This document shows positions 22,709 to 33,572 of a stretch of 64,000 bases of DNA, in pieces. Source of the DNA: Paracamarosporium sp. OC-R06-R3 (taxonomy: Eukaryota; Ascomycota; Dothideomycetes; Pleosporales; Didymosphaeriaceae); the NCBI GenBank assembly GCA_019828545.1, contig JACVRA010000086.1:464503-528502 (forward strand). The letters are read 5' to 3'. The position numbers and the translations under genes were made by a program. The first letter of the stretch is position 1, and each line of letters opens with the position of its first letter. Below the pieces are notes generated by a model. The model saw only the letters and a list, made by a program, of their open reading frames with translations. It ran no database searches and had not been told where the DNA came from.

Positions 22709-23419
22709 CGTGGCGGGGCGCGAATGCGCTGGGTATGTCGTAATGAAACGTTGGTAGGATATATGTTGAAATCAGAGGTTCAGGTTACAGTTAGCCCAAT
22801 TGTACCTTGTCATTGTTAGGACAGACTGGCTGTGCGCTGAAGGTTGCCCGCACTCTACCTCAATAGCTGGAGCTCCGTCACACAAAGCTGCCACGCGACA
22901 ATGAATGCCGACCAGGTCAATGGATCCGATCACAGGATTGCAGAAAATAGTAAAGAAAGGGTATCACCGGGGAGTAGCAGACGAGTGCGACGTCAAGTCA
23001 ACTCGCAGAATATAAATTATGACAAGGTTGGATGGGAGCTTTTGGACAGCTGTGCTTAAGCAATATGCACTCTCCGACATTGATTGGCTTGATGATCCGT
23101 GCGCCAGGCGGATACCGCAGCCGTGAACCACTGTTTCGGAGCATGTCCACCAAGGTGAAATAGAAACATTCGCTATCACATCACGCCTGTCTCCGCCAGA
23201 ATCCAAACATTTAATCAGTCGTAAGAATAAAAAGCTACATCTTAGGCTACATGGCGAAGCGCAAGGAAGCGGCGACCCACACCTGGGGTTCTTGCTTGGC
23301 AAGAGCATCATCCCTGCAAGTCGGAGCTCATGTTTCGCCGTGATTTCTTTCGTCGACCTCACCACTACGACAACATCGCCATCGCCATCCTATCCGATTT
23401 CCGATCCTCACACGCCGAC
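22709..23419. other. Divergent promoter region between lectin and prohibitin genes
   Basis: 711 nt, head to head. It holds both promoters. An in-frame upstream ATG at 23330 would extend prohibitin 2 by 30 residues (see findings). Nothing else is recognised. Confidence 0.6.
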
Positions 23420-24477
23420 ATGTCTGCTCCCGACCCGAAGGAAGCCTGGCAGCGCATCCAGAATGAACTCACGCGACGGACCTCGAGATTTGGCGGCGGC
23501 GGCGGACCACCCAAGGGTACATTCGGTGGACTCGGAGCCATCTTCTTGATTGGCGGTGGCATATACCTCGCAAACAACGCGCTCTTCAACGGTTCGTCAC
23601 GCCAAAGGAAGCTTCAAGACCACACTTGAGGTTGGACTCAGGATGGGACAATGCTAATAGACCTGCAGTGGACGGAGGTCATCGAGCAATCAAATACACC
23701 AGGATAGGTGGCGTGCAGAAGGAGATCTACAGCGAAGGAACCCACTTCCGCCTTCCCTGGTTCGAGACACCTATCACCTACGACGTCCGCGCGAAGCCCC
23801 GCAATGTCGCCTCCCTCACCGGCACCAAGGACTTGCAGATGGTCAACATAACTTGCCGTGTGCTCTCGAGACCACGCGTCGATGCTCTACCGCAGATCTA
23901 CAGGACACTTGGAACCGACTATGATGAGCGAGTGCTGCCATCGATTGTGAACGAGGTGTTGAAGAGCGTGGTTGCGCAGTTCAATGCTAGTCAGTTGATC
24001 ACTCAGCGTGAGAATGTCAGTCGGTTGGTGAGGGATAACCTCGTGAGGAGGGCGGCGAGATTTAACATCATGTTGGATGATGTGTCTCTGACGGTATGCA
24101 GCCTTCATATATCTTGAAATCGTTGGCATACTAATGTTCTATAGCACCTTGCCTTCTCACCCGAGTTCACCGCTGCCGTCGAAGCTAAGCAGGTTGCACA
24201 ACAAGAAGCCCAGCGTGCCGCCTTCGTTGTCGACAAAGCCCGCCAGGAGAAGCAAGCCACAGTTGTCCGCGCACAGGGTGAGGCTCGATCCGCCGAGCTC
24301 ATTGGTGACGCTATCAAGAAGTCACGGTCGTACGTCGATCTGAGGGAGTTCGAGAACGCGAAGAGCATTGCCCAGATCTTGCAACAGTCGCAGAACAAGG
24401 TATACTTGGATTCCCAGGGCTTGGGTCTGAACATCAGCCAGTCGGCTTCCGACAAGGAGAGGAGGGCTGGGAAATAG
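23420..24477 (+). CDS. PHB2: Prohibitin 2 (mitochondrial inner-membrane prohibitin)
   Basis: Exons 23420-23591, 23669-24093 and 24145-24477 give 309 residues, the usual Phb2 length. There is a Gly-rich N-terminus, a hydrophobic anchor at about residues 36-53 ([19 protein letters not shown]), then the PHB domain with the near-invariant blocks [20 protein letters not shown] and [15 protein letters not shown]. An alanine/glutamine-rich coiled coil ([19 protein letters not shown]) and a short tail follow. By family knowledge Phb1 and Phb2 form a ring complex in the mitochondrial inner membrane that holds the m-AAA protease and stabilises new proteins. The ATG at 23420 was chosen as giving the normal length. 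It ends 332 nt from the converging SCOT gene. Confidence 0.95.
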
Positions 24478-24809
24478 ATGGCAGGGTTATGATTGCGTGT
24501 AAAAGAGGACCAAATTCAAATAATCGATCGGTGGTGTACAATGAACAGTGTATAGTACAGGGAGAGGGGTTGAAACGCAAGCGCAGAGTGAGCTTTGACT
24601 GGGTAGCTTTCCACTCTTGTCTTAAATACGAGCATCTTCTACAATTATGCATTGTCAACCTGCACTGGTGTCTTCGTTTTGCAAAAGCGTAACGGTGCTT
24701 TCTCGCTATGTAATCTCATTTCAGTTTGAGTGTGCTTATGCTACCTTTTAAATACGAGTATTGTCTCAACGCCGTGGTATATACAATGCGGTGATAACAA
24801 GAAATACTT
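24478..24809. other. Convergent 3' region between PHB2 and SCOT genes
   Basis: 332 nt between two stop codons on opposite strands. AT-rich, consistent with two overlapping or back-to-back 3' UTRs. No coding sequence. Confidence 0.6.
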
Positions 24810-26460
24810 TTACAACATTGGCTTTACTTCGTCGGCGACCTTGAAATCAGCACCCGTCTTTGATCGTACTTCATCGACGGTCACACCGTCTGCTACCTCG
24901 ATTAGGGTGAGACCCTCTGTGAAGTCAACGTCGAATACACACTACAGTGCGGATTAGTCAGTGTTTCAATTCCAGGACCAAGCACACTCACCAAATCAGT
25001 TATGATCCTGCTCACACACGCCTTCCCGGTCAACGGGAACTCGCACTGCTTCAGAATCTTCGGCCTTCCCTTCTTGTCTGTGTGTTCCATGGTGACCACC
25101 ACCTTCGTCGCCGAAGGATTGCTCACGAGATCCATTGCTCCGCCGAAACCCTTGACCTTGCCCGGCAACATCCAGTTGGCCAGGTCGCCTCGCGCGCTCA
25201 CTTGCATGGCACCAAGGATCGTGAGGTCGATCTTGCCAGCGCGAATCATACCGAATGATTCTTCTGAACCAAAAGTCGATGCGCCAGGGAGGAGAGTAAC
25301 TGTTTCCTTGCCGGCATTGATCAGATCGGGATCTTCGGCGCCTTTTTGTGGATACGGTCCGAGACCGAGGATGCCGTTTTCAGACTGGAGTTGTAGCTCG
25401 ATTGATGGGTCAACGAAGGAGGGAGCCAGCATAGGCATACCAATTCCTAGGTTGGCGTACATGCCGTTCTTAAACTCCTTTGCTGCTCGCCGCACGATTC
25501 GCTCCCGCTTGCTCGCTTGATCGCCCTTGCCCAGTTCACTTACGGCATCCTTGGGATCTTTTGCGTTAACGACCTTTTCAATGTTCTTCTGTGCGGTCGA
25601 TTGGATTACACGATCGACGTAGATGCCGGGGACATGGACGGCGTGTGGTTCGATCTCGCCTACTTCGACGATGTGCTCTGCCTCGACTATAGTAACCTTT
25701 GCATTCCGCGCCATTGCCCCATTGAAGTTCTGCGCTGAGAACCGGAATTGCAGGTTACCTAGGCGGTCTGCCTTGTATGCTTTGATGAAAGCATAGTCGC
25801 CCTTGATAGACTCTTCCATGACGTACGACTTGCCGCTGAAGACCTTAACGTCGCGTGGTGTGGAGTATTGCGCTACCGATCCGTCTTGGTTATGCCTCAA
25901 TGCCAGTTCGCCTGTCTGCACGACCGTCCCAAACGCCGCGGGCGTGTAAAAGGCGGGTATGCCGGCGCCGCCTGCACGGCATCGCTCCGCCAGCGTGCCT
26001 TGTGGTGTGAGTTCGAGCTCTAGTTCGCCGTGCAGATACATCTGCTCGAGCACCTTGTTCTCTCCTACGTAGCTCGCAATCATCTTGCTAACTTGTTTGC
26101 TCTCGAGCAGCAAGCCCAGCCCTGAGCCCACAACACCAGCATTATTTGACACAGCGGTAAGCCCGGTGATGGATGGCGTATCTTTTACTTGATTGATGAG
26201 CGTATCCGGCACTCCGGAGAGTCCAAATCCACCGCAGAGGAGCGTGCTATTGGGCTGCATGTCTTCGATCGCGGCGGCGGGCGAGGAATAGATCTTGTTG
26301 ATTTCATTGCGGCGGTAGGTTGTTGAGAAGCTACGGGCGACGTTGAAGTATGTCTACAAGCTGTTAGAATGCGCATGAAGTGGGTGGCGCGTATGGAGAC
26401 CTTTGTCGTACTCCGCGAGAAGAGCGAAGCTGTACGGTAAGTACGGGCTAGCGACGGCAT
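24810..26460 (-). CDS. Succinyl-CoA:3-ketoacid CoA-transferase, mitochondrial
   Basis: Minus-strand exons 26460-26401, 26353-24992 and 24941-24810 encode 517 residues, matching the roughly 520 of animal SCOT. The first 40 residues are rich in Arg, Ser and Thr without acids ([20 protein letters not shown]), a mitochondrial presequence. Subunit A-like and B-like halves are fused, as in eukaryotic [18 protein letters not shown] marks the A half. [10 protein letters not shown] carries the catalytic Glu that forms the enzyme-CoA thioester in the B half, and GAMDLVSNP follows. The reaction moves CoA between succinyl-CoA and acetoacetate or related 3-oxoacids in the matrix. The first intron has a weak donor (GTCTCC) but is supported by the frame. 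Confidence 0.93.
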
Positions 26461-28035
26461 AATGTCTGAAGCTCTTCGAGCTCTCTACAATTATCAATTG
26501 TACAGTAAAAATATGATCACAATGATAGATAATCTCAAAGAAAGAAAAGAGGCATACGAAGAAGCAGAAAGTAGAAACAACCTCGGGAAGTGGAGGCGCG
26601 GCTACAACTGGAGCTACTGGCACCTTGTCGCTTGTATAGTTTTAGGAGGAAGCTCTGGTTTCCGTCGGCATCTGGCCGCGGCAACATTCCGTGCCCCTGC
26701 CGGAACCTGCGGGGTAGACGCGGAATTGTGCTCGGGACCGAAAGTGGTTTAACGTCAGGCGGGAGCAGCCGACGTCGGATAACGCTGGTGTGCATTGCGT
26801 CTAGCAGTTGTCTTCTTTTCCGGTGCTTTTATGTGGAAGACCTATCGAGAGGATGGATAAAGGGATGCTCGAAGGCTTTTCCATCTAGATGCCGCTCGAC
26901 ACATGACAAGCCGTTCACCCATCGTGAACCGGTTACGAAGCTGAATGGAATCGCCAGTTCTCCAGATGCACATTGTACTCTTGAAACCCATCCTGGGGCT
27001 ACGAGACGCTCCGGGCTCCCTAAGGTTACAAAATCGTGACTTTACTCCTCGATCTCGGCGACATTTGGGGCGATCCAACGGCTTGAGCACCAAGCAGTCT
27101 GCGTCAGGTAATGGTGAATTGGCGCTGCAGAAGCCAACCGCGTAATCCGTCTTGTGTTTTGGTTTCCGTGGATACCTTCTAATAGTATAGTGGTATTTGT
27201 TGTTATCTGAAGTTGACCTAGAGGTTCAGTTAAGGATAACCCTCGCTAATTCGCATAGATTGAGTATCCACAGTCAATGGTCGGTGTCTGCTATCATGCA
27301 AATCCTTCTAAACACCGGTTCTGTATCCGCAATTGTGGGTGGAAGTAGTCGACCTTCGGCTGTAGATATGACAGAGAAACCCGGTCTATGATTGCTAATA
27401 ATAGAGCCTGCAAGTCGCTGGAATCTGCGAACACGGTCGATTCAAGATCACCCCTCCAGTCAAAAATAAGGAGGAAATTACGAAAAGCCCAACATCCATA
27501 GCTCTTAGCTTCGCTAATACCTTAGTTGAAGATATGCGTAGACCAAAGCCATGGGATGGGCAACCCTGCTTCGCACTACCATCGGTGGTCTCTTGCTCAT
27601 GGGACTCAACGCGCATTCATCTACTCTGTGTTAGACCGCATCTGTTGCTAAAACGAGATGTAGAATGTAGCTGAATCATGATGCCACCCTCAAAACTGGC
27701 CACACACCGACGTCTCATTCCCGGCTATTGCGGGTATATTGGATATTGTATAACACGATATTTATCAAGCTCACGAGGTTCACTCTATTCATCTATAAGC
27801 TTTACCCCACAATATCAACGATAATTTGGATTATCGACTCGGCTCCGAATAGTAAAATAAAGTGCTATGCATCGCTTCAAGAACTGCCGACATGAGCAAG
27901 CAAGAAGAATGATGGCCTCGTACATTCACACATAACAAAGACTATATCACAGAAAGATCAACCAGACTATCAACCGCCTTGGTCTTACATTTTTCATCAC
28001 TAACAGTTTTCTACTATCGTTGACCTCCCGCAACC
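26461..28035. other. Divergent intergenic region, AT-rich towards the LPMO gene
   Basis: 1.57 kb between the SCOT (minus) and AA9 (plus) genes; both promoters must lie here. After about 27600 it becomes clearly AT-rich. An isolated match to a Pol III A box at 27183-27193 lacks the rest of a tRNA. No gene is supported. Confidence 0.5.
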
Positions 28036-28991
28036 ATGAAAGCTTTCTTCCTCGCCACTGCGCTGGTTGTCCAGCAAGCTGCTGGCCACGCCCTCTTCCA
28101 GCAGATGTGGGTCAATGGCGTTGACAAGAGTAATACCTGTGTTCGCACACCTAGGGGCAATACCCCGGTTGCCAGCGTGGGCTCCAACGACATGAGATGC
28201 AACGCCGGTGGCGCGGCCGGCGTAAGTGGGAAGTGTGCTGTAAACGCCGGCGATACGGTCACGGTAGAAATGCATCAGGTAACCTCACCCACCTTTCTCC
28301 ACCTATGAACATATAATCATGATCTACTTTCAGCAACCCGGCGACCGCTCTTGTGGTAGCGAAGCCATCGGTGGCAATCACTATGGCCCCGTTTTGGTCT
28401 ACATGTCGAAGGTACCCGACGCATCTAAGGCCGATGGCTCGACTGGATGGTTCAAGGTGTACGAGAATGGGTGGGCACCTGCAAACAAGGGCGCAGCGGA
28501 TAACGATTACTGGGGCGTCAAAGACATGAACAAGTGCTGCGGCAAGGTGGATTTCAAGATCCCAGCTCAGCTTGCTCCTGGAGACTATTTGCTTCGTGCG
28601 GAGGTGATCGCTTTGCACACTGCGCAGTCGGCTGGTGGTGCTCAGTTCTATATGAGCTGCTGTAAGTCACAGTGTCGTGTGAGATGTGAACTGCTAGGCT
28701 CACGTTTGCTAGATCAAATCACCGTTGCTGGAAGCGGATCTTTGGCGCCGGCGACTGTGAAGATTCCTGGGTTGTATGGGTCGAGTGGTAAGTAGGATTA
28801 CCCTTTGAATAGACCGCAAGCTGATGTTCTCATCTTCAGATCCCGGAATCAAGATCAACATTCATTCTGCCATTTCAGGTTACACTGTTCCTGGACCGAA
28901 AGTAATTGCTGAAGGTACTGCAGTAACACCTGGCAACGCAGTTTGCGCGAAGAAGATGATACGCGGAGCAAACGACCTCTTCTCGTTCTAG
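28036..28991 (+). CDS. AA9 lytic polysaccharide monooxygenase (secreted, no CBM)
   Basis: Exons 28036-28278, 28334-28661, 28713-28787 and 28840-28991 encode 265 residues. A signal peptide (1-17, MKAFFLATALVVQQAAG) ends exactly before His18, which becomes the N-terminal His of the copper histidine brace. The second brace ligand is His97 in GGNHYGPV. Near the C-terminal side are His176, Gln185 and Tyr187 (ALHTAQSAGGAQFYMSC), with Tyr187 as the axial copper residue. AA9 enzymes are copper monooxygenases that oxidatively cleave cellulose or other beta-glucans outside the cell. There is no CBM1 module; the protein ends soon after the catalytic domain. Regioselectivity cannot be called from sequence. 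It stands alone between unrelated genes, and all joins keep the cysteines expected in the family. Confidence 0.93.
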
Positions 28992-29365
28992 ATGTAGCAA
29001 TTCGCGGCGTATTATGGGTGGCGAGATTGGAGCAGAACGAGTTGACGTATTCTTGTCGAATGAAAAGAGAGTCAGCTCCCTTCATTCTCGGGTAAGCATA
29101 CTTGAGATAAGGATTTGAATATATGTTCCAGATCACATGTGTTTTGTCCGACTCCCACCAACTTCTAAAGAATCGGTCGTTAAAGACGGCCTTTGCAGAT
29201 GGTGAAATCCGCGCAAAAATCCTAGCGCGTCTGGTGACTATGTCCAACTTGAACTAGGTTACTGTTAGCCGGCCAGTCACGGCACGCGATACCCGGCAAT
29301 AGTGGGTCCCTCAAAAGACAACCTCCGCACCTTGCGTCCAGCTAAACTCTACAAACGTTCACATT
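28992..29365. other. Intergenic region between LPMO and transporter genes
   Basis: 374 nt between genes on the same strand: LPMO 3' UTR and promoter of the DMT transporter. Nothing else is visible. Confidence 0.6.
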
Positions 29366-30724
29366 ATGGGAGGCACGAGGTCCTACGGTACGACCGAGTC
29401 GTTTGCAGGGCGAGAGAATATTCCTGATTCTCTGCTAACGAACAACACAAATCAACATGTGGAGGACGAAACGCAGCATCAGTCCAGTACAAGTCAGAAG
29501 TTAAAACATTTCTATGAGAGGAACTTCGGGCTCTTCCTTGTGTTTCTGGCTCAGACATGCGGGTCGGTTGTGCGTAGCATCGTTTTCAAGTTTCCGGAAA
29601 TTCGTTCCAGCTGACCGATGCGCAGATGAACACCGCAGCCAAATTGCTCGCAACAGGCTACGAAACCAAATTTCATGCCTTGCAAATTATTTTCGTTCGC
29701 ATGTCTTGCACCACTGTGTTGAGCTGTATATACATATGGTACAACAAAGTTCCGCGGTCTCAGGGCGTAACTGGTCTGTTAATCCTACGCGGACTTGCGG
29801 GATTTGTCGGATTATTCGGTCTGTATTGTAAGTGGCATTGATGAGCTTTGTTTGTAATGAACCTGACGGATATACATAGACTCGCTCTCTTGGCTTGAGT
29901 TCGCTGATGCGACGGTGATCACGTTCATCATTCCCACGATGACAGCTCTTGTTTGCTGGATTTGGCTAAGAGAACCATTCACTTTGAAGGAAGCACTCGC
30001 TGGCCTCATCGCCTTTACCGGCGTTCTTTTCGTTGCTCGTCCACCATGGCTATTTCCAAGTGCGCCTCTCGATCCTATCTCTGGCGAGCCAGCTGAGCCT
30101 ATCGAAGGGCCAAGCAGTGACTCGATGACTCTCCTCAGCTTTGGAATGCTGGGTGCAAAAACTCCTACACTTTCTTCTGTTTCAGCTGAACAAAGGACGA
30201 TTGCCATTCTTCTTGCGGTGCTCGGCACTTTTGGAGCGTCGACGGCCTATGCTACCATTCGAGTTATAGGGAAACGCGCTCACTCACTCATCAGCGTAAC
30301 CTATTTTGCATTCCTATCTACGATCGGATCTGCGCTCATCATACTCGTACATCCTGATCTACACTTCGTCATGCCTGAGAGCTTGAGTCAATGGGGTCTA
30401 ATCGCCATTATCGGAATTACAGGCTTCGCCTTACAATTTCTTCTTACTGAAGGCTTGCAAAGAGAAAAGGGGGGCAGGGCAACTAATCTCACTTATTTGC
30501 AGCTTGTATTCGCTTTGATTGTCGAACGTATTATATGGGGGACCACGCCGCCCGTTGAGAGTTTGTTCGGGGCTCTGCTGATCATTGGTGCTGCTGTTTG
30601 GGTGAGCCTGCAGAAGAATGCGGAGAAAAAGGTCAAAGCTGCCGATGAGGAAAGTAGTTTGCTCGGAAACGACCAAGATGACGTTGAAAGCCGCAGGGCA
30701 AGTGTGGTTTCTGTTGGAAACTAG
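29366..30724 (+). CDS. EamA/DMT-superfamily transporter (SLC35G-like)
   Basis: Exons 29366-29569, 29626-29827 and 29880-30724 encode 416 residues. The N-terminus is a hydrophilic 50-residue cytosolic tail. About ten membrane spans follow in two EamA repeats: the first ends with YSLSWLEFADATVITFIIPT and WIWLREPFTLKEALAG, the second with AIIGITGFALQFLLTEGLQRE and QLVFALIVERIIWGTTP. A long acidic loop (about residues 190-225) joins the halves, and the C-terminus is charged. The family exports or exchanges small metabolites; fungal members of this type are uncharacterised and the substrate is unknown. The first join (QTCGSV to MNTAAKLLATG) removes 56 nt with GTGCGT and GCGCAG ends. It converges with the SET gene at 236 nt. 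Confidence 0.87.
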
Positions 30725-30960
30725 AAAGATAGCACACAAGGCAAGATATTTAACTATCGCAATTGTACGGTGGCGACCTCGCAATCTCTACTGCTAGGTG
30801 GGACTGCATGCGCGATGGTCGTCGAAAAAACATTCCACACGTGATCAAATCACCATAAGATGTCTTCACGCCACGATAACCGAACAACTTGATACTGATA
30901 TTGATAATTCCGGTCCCAAGGCAACAACCGGTATCCAGACTACAATCCTAGTCATTCGGC

Positions 30961-31986
30961 TCAGCTGCTCTTTAGCTCAGCTTCCCAGTTTTCTATGAAC
31001 CTCCTTGTCAACTCGTACATTTCCATAGTCCACGGACTTTCTGCATCCTCCATAACTCTTCTCTTGTACCCTTCATTTGCCCATACAGTCGCCTTTTGCC
31101 AATCTCCTATTCTTGCATGACTGATTGCCGCGATCCTGTACGTCTGGGCATAGTAGTCCGCCAACCCTTCCTGCTCTACCAACTTAGCAAGCTGCTGGCT
31201 CGATTCTGCATTTTTGCGTGCTTTGCGCATAGCAGAGGGGTGTGTTGGGGCTGTCAAATTCATCTGAGCAGAGAAAGCCTTGAGAGCTTGATTGATATCT
31301 GCACGAGCTTTGTCTGAGTAGTGCAGATCGACTGGATGCTGGGAGCATGCCGAACATTTGCAGGTGAAGCCGTACCGTGCGAGCTTGTTTCGTCTTTCTT
31401 CGCGAGTCATAAGCAGCGAGATGAAGGACACGAAAATTTCCTCGCCTTCTTCAATATCGCGAGTGGCATAGACGAACCGCTTCTTCAACTTTTCGTTCCA
31501 GTAATATGCAGCGTTTGGCCGACATGAATGGTTTATCCTGGCAATTCTAGGGAAAAGACCAATTTCCGAGCCAGTGTCATACGCATTGTTCCGAAATATG
31601 AGTCCGAGAATGTCCAAGTTGTTCCCGTATTTTTGGATATCGCTTGGTAGGACTGAGTAGGTCAACGATAATACCTCACGCTTCCCTTCCTCCGAAAGGC
31701 GATCGTATTCCGTGTGCACCAGTTGGGAGATCTCATGCATTGGGTAGCCAGTTCCCGGAGCATGCTGTGGAGGCTTTATGGTTATGATCGGAGTCTCCCG
31801 CATAATTATCGAGCCAGTCTCCAATGTATGCGCTGCAAATACTCCGAGGCCCTTCCCAGGACTTGGCTCTACCGTATAAGAAAGAGGCGGATAGGCACAC
31901 TGTGTTTGGAAGACATGATTTGAGCATGTTGTGGAATATGCAAGAACGACCGCGGGCAATGAGAGGAGGACAGATAGAATGAGCAT
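30961..31986 (-). CDS. SET-domain protein with N-terminal signal peptide
   Basis: A single exon of 341 residues. Residues 1-16 (MLILSVLLSLPAVVLA) form a clear signal peptide or signal anchor. The SET domain spans about 37-190: GKGLGVFAAHTLETGSIIMRE at its start, RINHSCRPNAAYYWN at 151-164 (the conserved NHSC knot) and EEGEEIFVSFIS at 179-190. A Cys-rich post-SET element (C209, C211, C214) and a helical C-terminal region resembling SMYD/Set5-like proteins follow. SET enzymes methylate lysines with S-adenosylmethionine. The usual catalytic Tyr position in the ISYI-like motif is Phe188 here. A secretory SET protein is unusual; whether it is an active methyltransferase and where it goes are unknown. 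Confidence 0.85.
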   Translation of the reverse strand: MLILSVLLSLPAVVLAYSTTCSNHVFQTQCAYPPLSYTVEPSPGKGLGVFAAHTLETGSIIMRETPIITIKPPQHAPGTGYPMHEISQLVHTEYDRLSEEGKREVLSLTYSVLPSDIQKYGNNLDILGLIFRNNAYDTGSEIGLFPRIARINHSCRPNAAYYWNEKLKKRFVYATRDIEEGEEIFVSFISLLMTREERRNKLARYGFTCKCSACSQHPVDLHYSDKARADINQALKAFSAQMNLTAPTHPSAMRKARKNAESSQQLAKLVEQEGLADYYAQTYRIAAISHARIGDWQKATVWANEGYKRRVMEDAESPWTMEMYELTRRFIENWEAELKSS

Positions 31987-32714
31987 CTTATGCGCTTTTA
32001 TAAAGAGCTGAAGAAAGAGATGTTGTCGTAAAGGTTGAAGTTCTGTGTCCTGGTATTGAGGTTATGGTCTTGGTCGATGTCTCGGACAGTTGTTTCATCG
32101 GCGGAGTGTCGCGCAGCAGCGGCCTCCACATGCGACGATCATCGCGTCAGAAGCTACCGCTCCGAGTAAAGTATTCATTTGCAATACTCAAGTTTATAAG
32201 ACGCGACGTCTAAATTGCTAACTTTATTTGCTAACTGTTTGTTAACTCTATTGTGCAGAGCGTAATTGCTTTTGGCAAACATATGCAACGGCAGGCACGT
32301 TTGCTACGACAATTTCGTGTTATCATCTACAAATACGAGTTTGATTGATTACATGTTTAGATGTAGCTAAGGGTTTTGTGTTTTCCTTCTGAAAACTTTG
32401 AATAACTGCTTGCGATGCTGATCGCTCTCGAGAACATCTCATCAACTATCGTACAAAGGTTAAAACCTTAGTCTATGCTATCCAATTGATCATCTCTCGG
32501 CGTGTTCGTGACTATGAATAGTGGGGCTACCAGCGCCAATTATAGGTATCTAATCGAACTTTTTGTGGCAATATGAGGCATCATAAACAATCACCCTAGA
32601 AAGAATAGGGTATAAGCAACAGGATGACGATGTCAAGAGTGCCAACCAAGCAATAGAATCATCCACCCAGAAATAAAATTTATCGTAAAAGTAGAACTTG
32701 TTCACGGCAGGCAT
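31987..32714. other. AT-rich intergenic region
   Basis: 728 nt between two minus-strand genes. It contains the promoter of the SET gene and the 3' end of the proline-rich gene. It is AT-rich, particularly 32180-32400, with repeated GCTAACT-like words. No gene or intact repeat element is seen. Confidence 0.55.
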
Positions 32715-33572
32715 CTACACTGGAAACGTCAGTCTCGTTCCTGCTCTGCCCACCCACTCATTCAGTCCGTGATCGGCGTGTGCCCAATAGTCCCTGGTCT
32801 TCTTATATAGAGCCATCCTTTCTGCGAAGCTAGACACAGCAAGGATCTCCCTGAATCCCAGTGGCCGCTTTTCGACAGCTACATCATCGAAGTCGATGGC
32901 TGTCCCGGAATCTGCGCGCTTCGGTCGGACGGGTGGCTTTTTCTGCGATAGTATTCTGGATGGAAGAGGGGGAAGTGTTTCGGGTACTGGTGGAGGAGGA
33001 GGCGGTGGTAGTGGCGGAGCCTGGTATGTATATGGGTTCGCCGTTGATACAGAGGGTATACGTGCCAGCGAAGGCTTGCTTCTGAGCACTTGGGTGTCAT
33101 TGTGAAGTCGTGCCGCCGCGTTGACCCTTAATGACCCTTCATCTTTTTGTGAAGTTTCTACTACCGGTGATTCGTGATGCGCCTTCTGCCAGAACCGTGA
33201 CGTGCTTGTCTTCTTTCTTAGGCTTTGCACCGACATCTCGCCCTGCGAGCTCCTGTCTGGTGACTCAGTTCCTTCGTGCTTTACTCCTTTTCGATCTGGA
33301 GAGTGCGAGCTTGACCGTCCGCGCAGTAGTGATATTGAAGTCTTCAGCTTCAAGCTTGGTCGGCTGAGCGTTGTTGTAATCGTGTTTGATCTTCGAGGGA
33401 CTTCAATATTGCCATGGGCAACAAATGTGTGCGACGGCGCAGTGTCTGGCTCCAATGTGGTAGAAGAACGCTCGATACCAACGATAGGTATTGTTGCTCC
33501 TGGTATAGTCACACCACCAACATGGCGTGCGTCGAAAGGCGCTGAGATAGTCCTTGACTTCGGCTTAGTCAT
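32715..33572 (-). CDS. Proline-rich hypothetical protein with conserved-looking C-terminus
   Basis: A single exon of 285 residues from ATG 33572. Residues 1-180 are Ser/Thr/Arg-rich and probably disordered, with many SP and RSSS phosphosite-like words. Residues about 186-205 form a polyproline run (PPLPPPPPPPVPETLPPLPS) that could bind SH3, WW or profilin-type partners, followed by KKPPVRPKRA. The last 50 residues are different in character and look folded: PLGFREILAVSSFAERMALYKK then DYWAHADHGLNEWVGRA. No catalytic domain, membrane span or signal peptide is visible. A cytoskeletal or scaffolding role is only a guess from the polyproline. The opposite strand is also partly open because of the same composition. 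Confidence 0.7.
   Translation of the reverse strand: MTKPKSRTISAPFDARHVGGVTIPGATIPIVGIERSSTTLEPDTAPSHTFVAHGNIEVPRRSNTITTTLSRPSLKLKTSISLLRGRSSSHSPDRKGVKHEGTESPDRSSQGEMSVQSLRKKTSTSRFWQKAHHESPVVETSQKDEGSLRVNAAARLHNDTQVLRSKPSLARIPSVSTANPYTYQAPPLPPPPPPPVPETLPPLPSRILSQKKPPVRPKRADSGTAIDFDDVAVEKRPLGFREILAVSSFAERMALYKKTRDYWAHADHGLNEWVGRAGTRLTFPV

Noticed and set aside
27183..27193. TAGTATAGTGG, a perfect Pol III A-box match as in tRNA-Asp
   Set aside because: The downstream GGTTCAGTTAAGG is a poor B box, and acceptor, D and T stems do not pair; no cloverleaf can be drawn. At best a decayed tRNA fragment.
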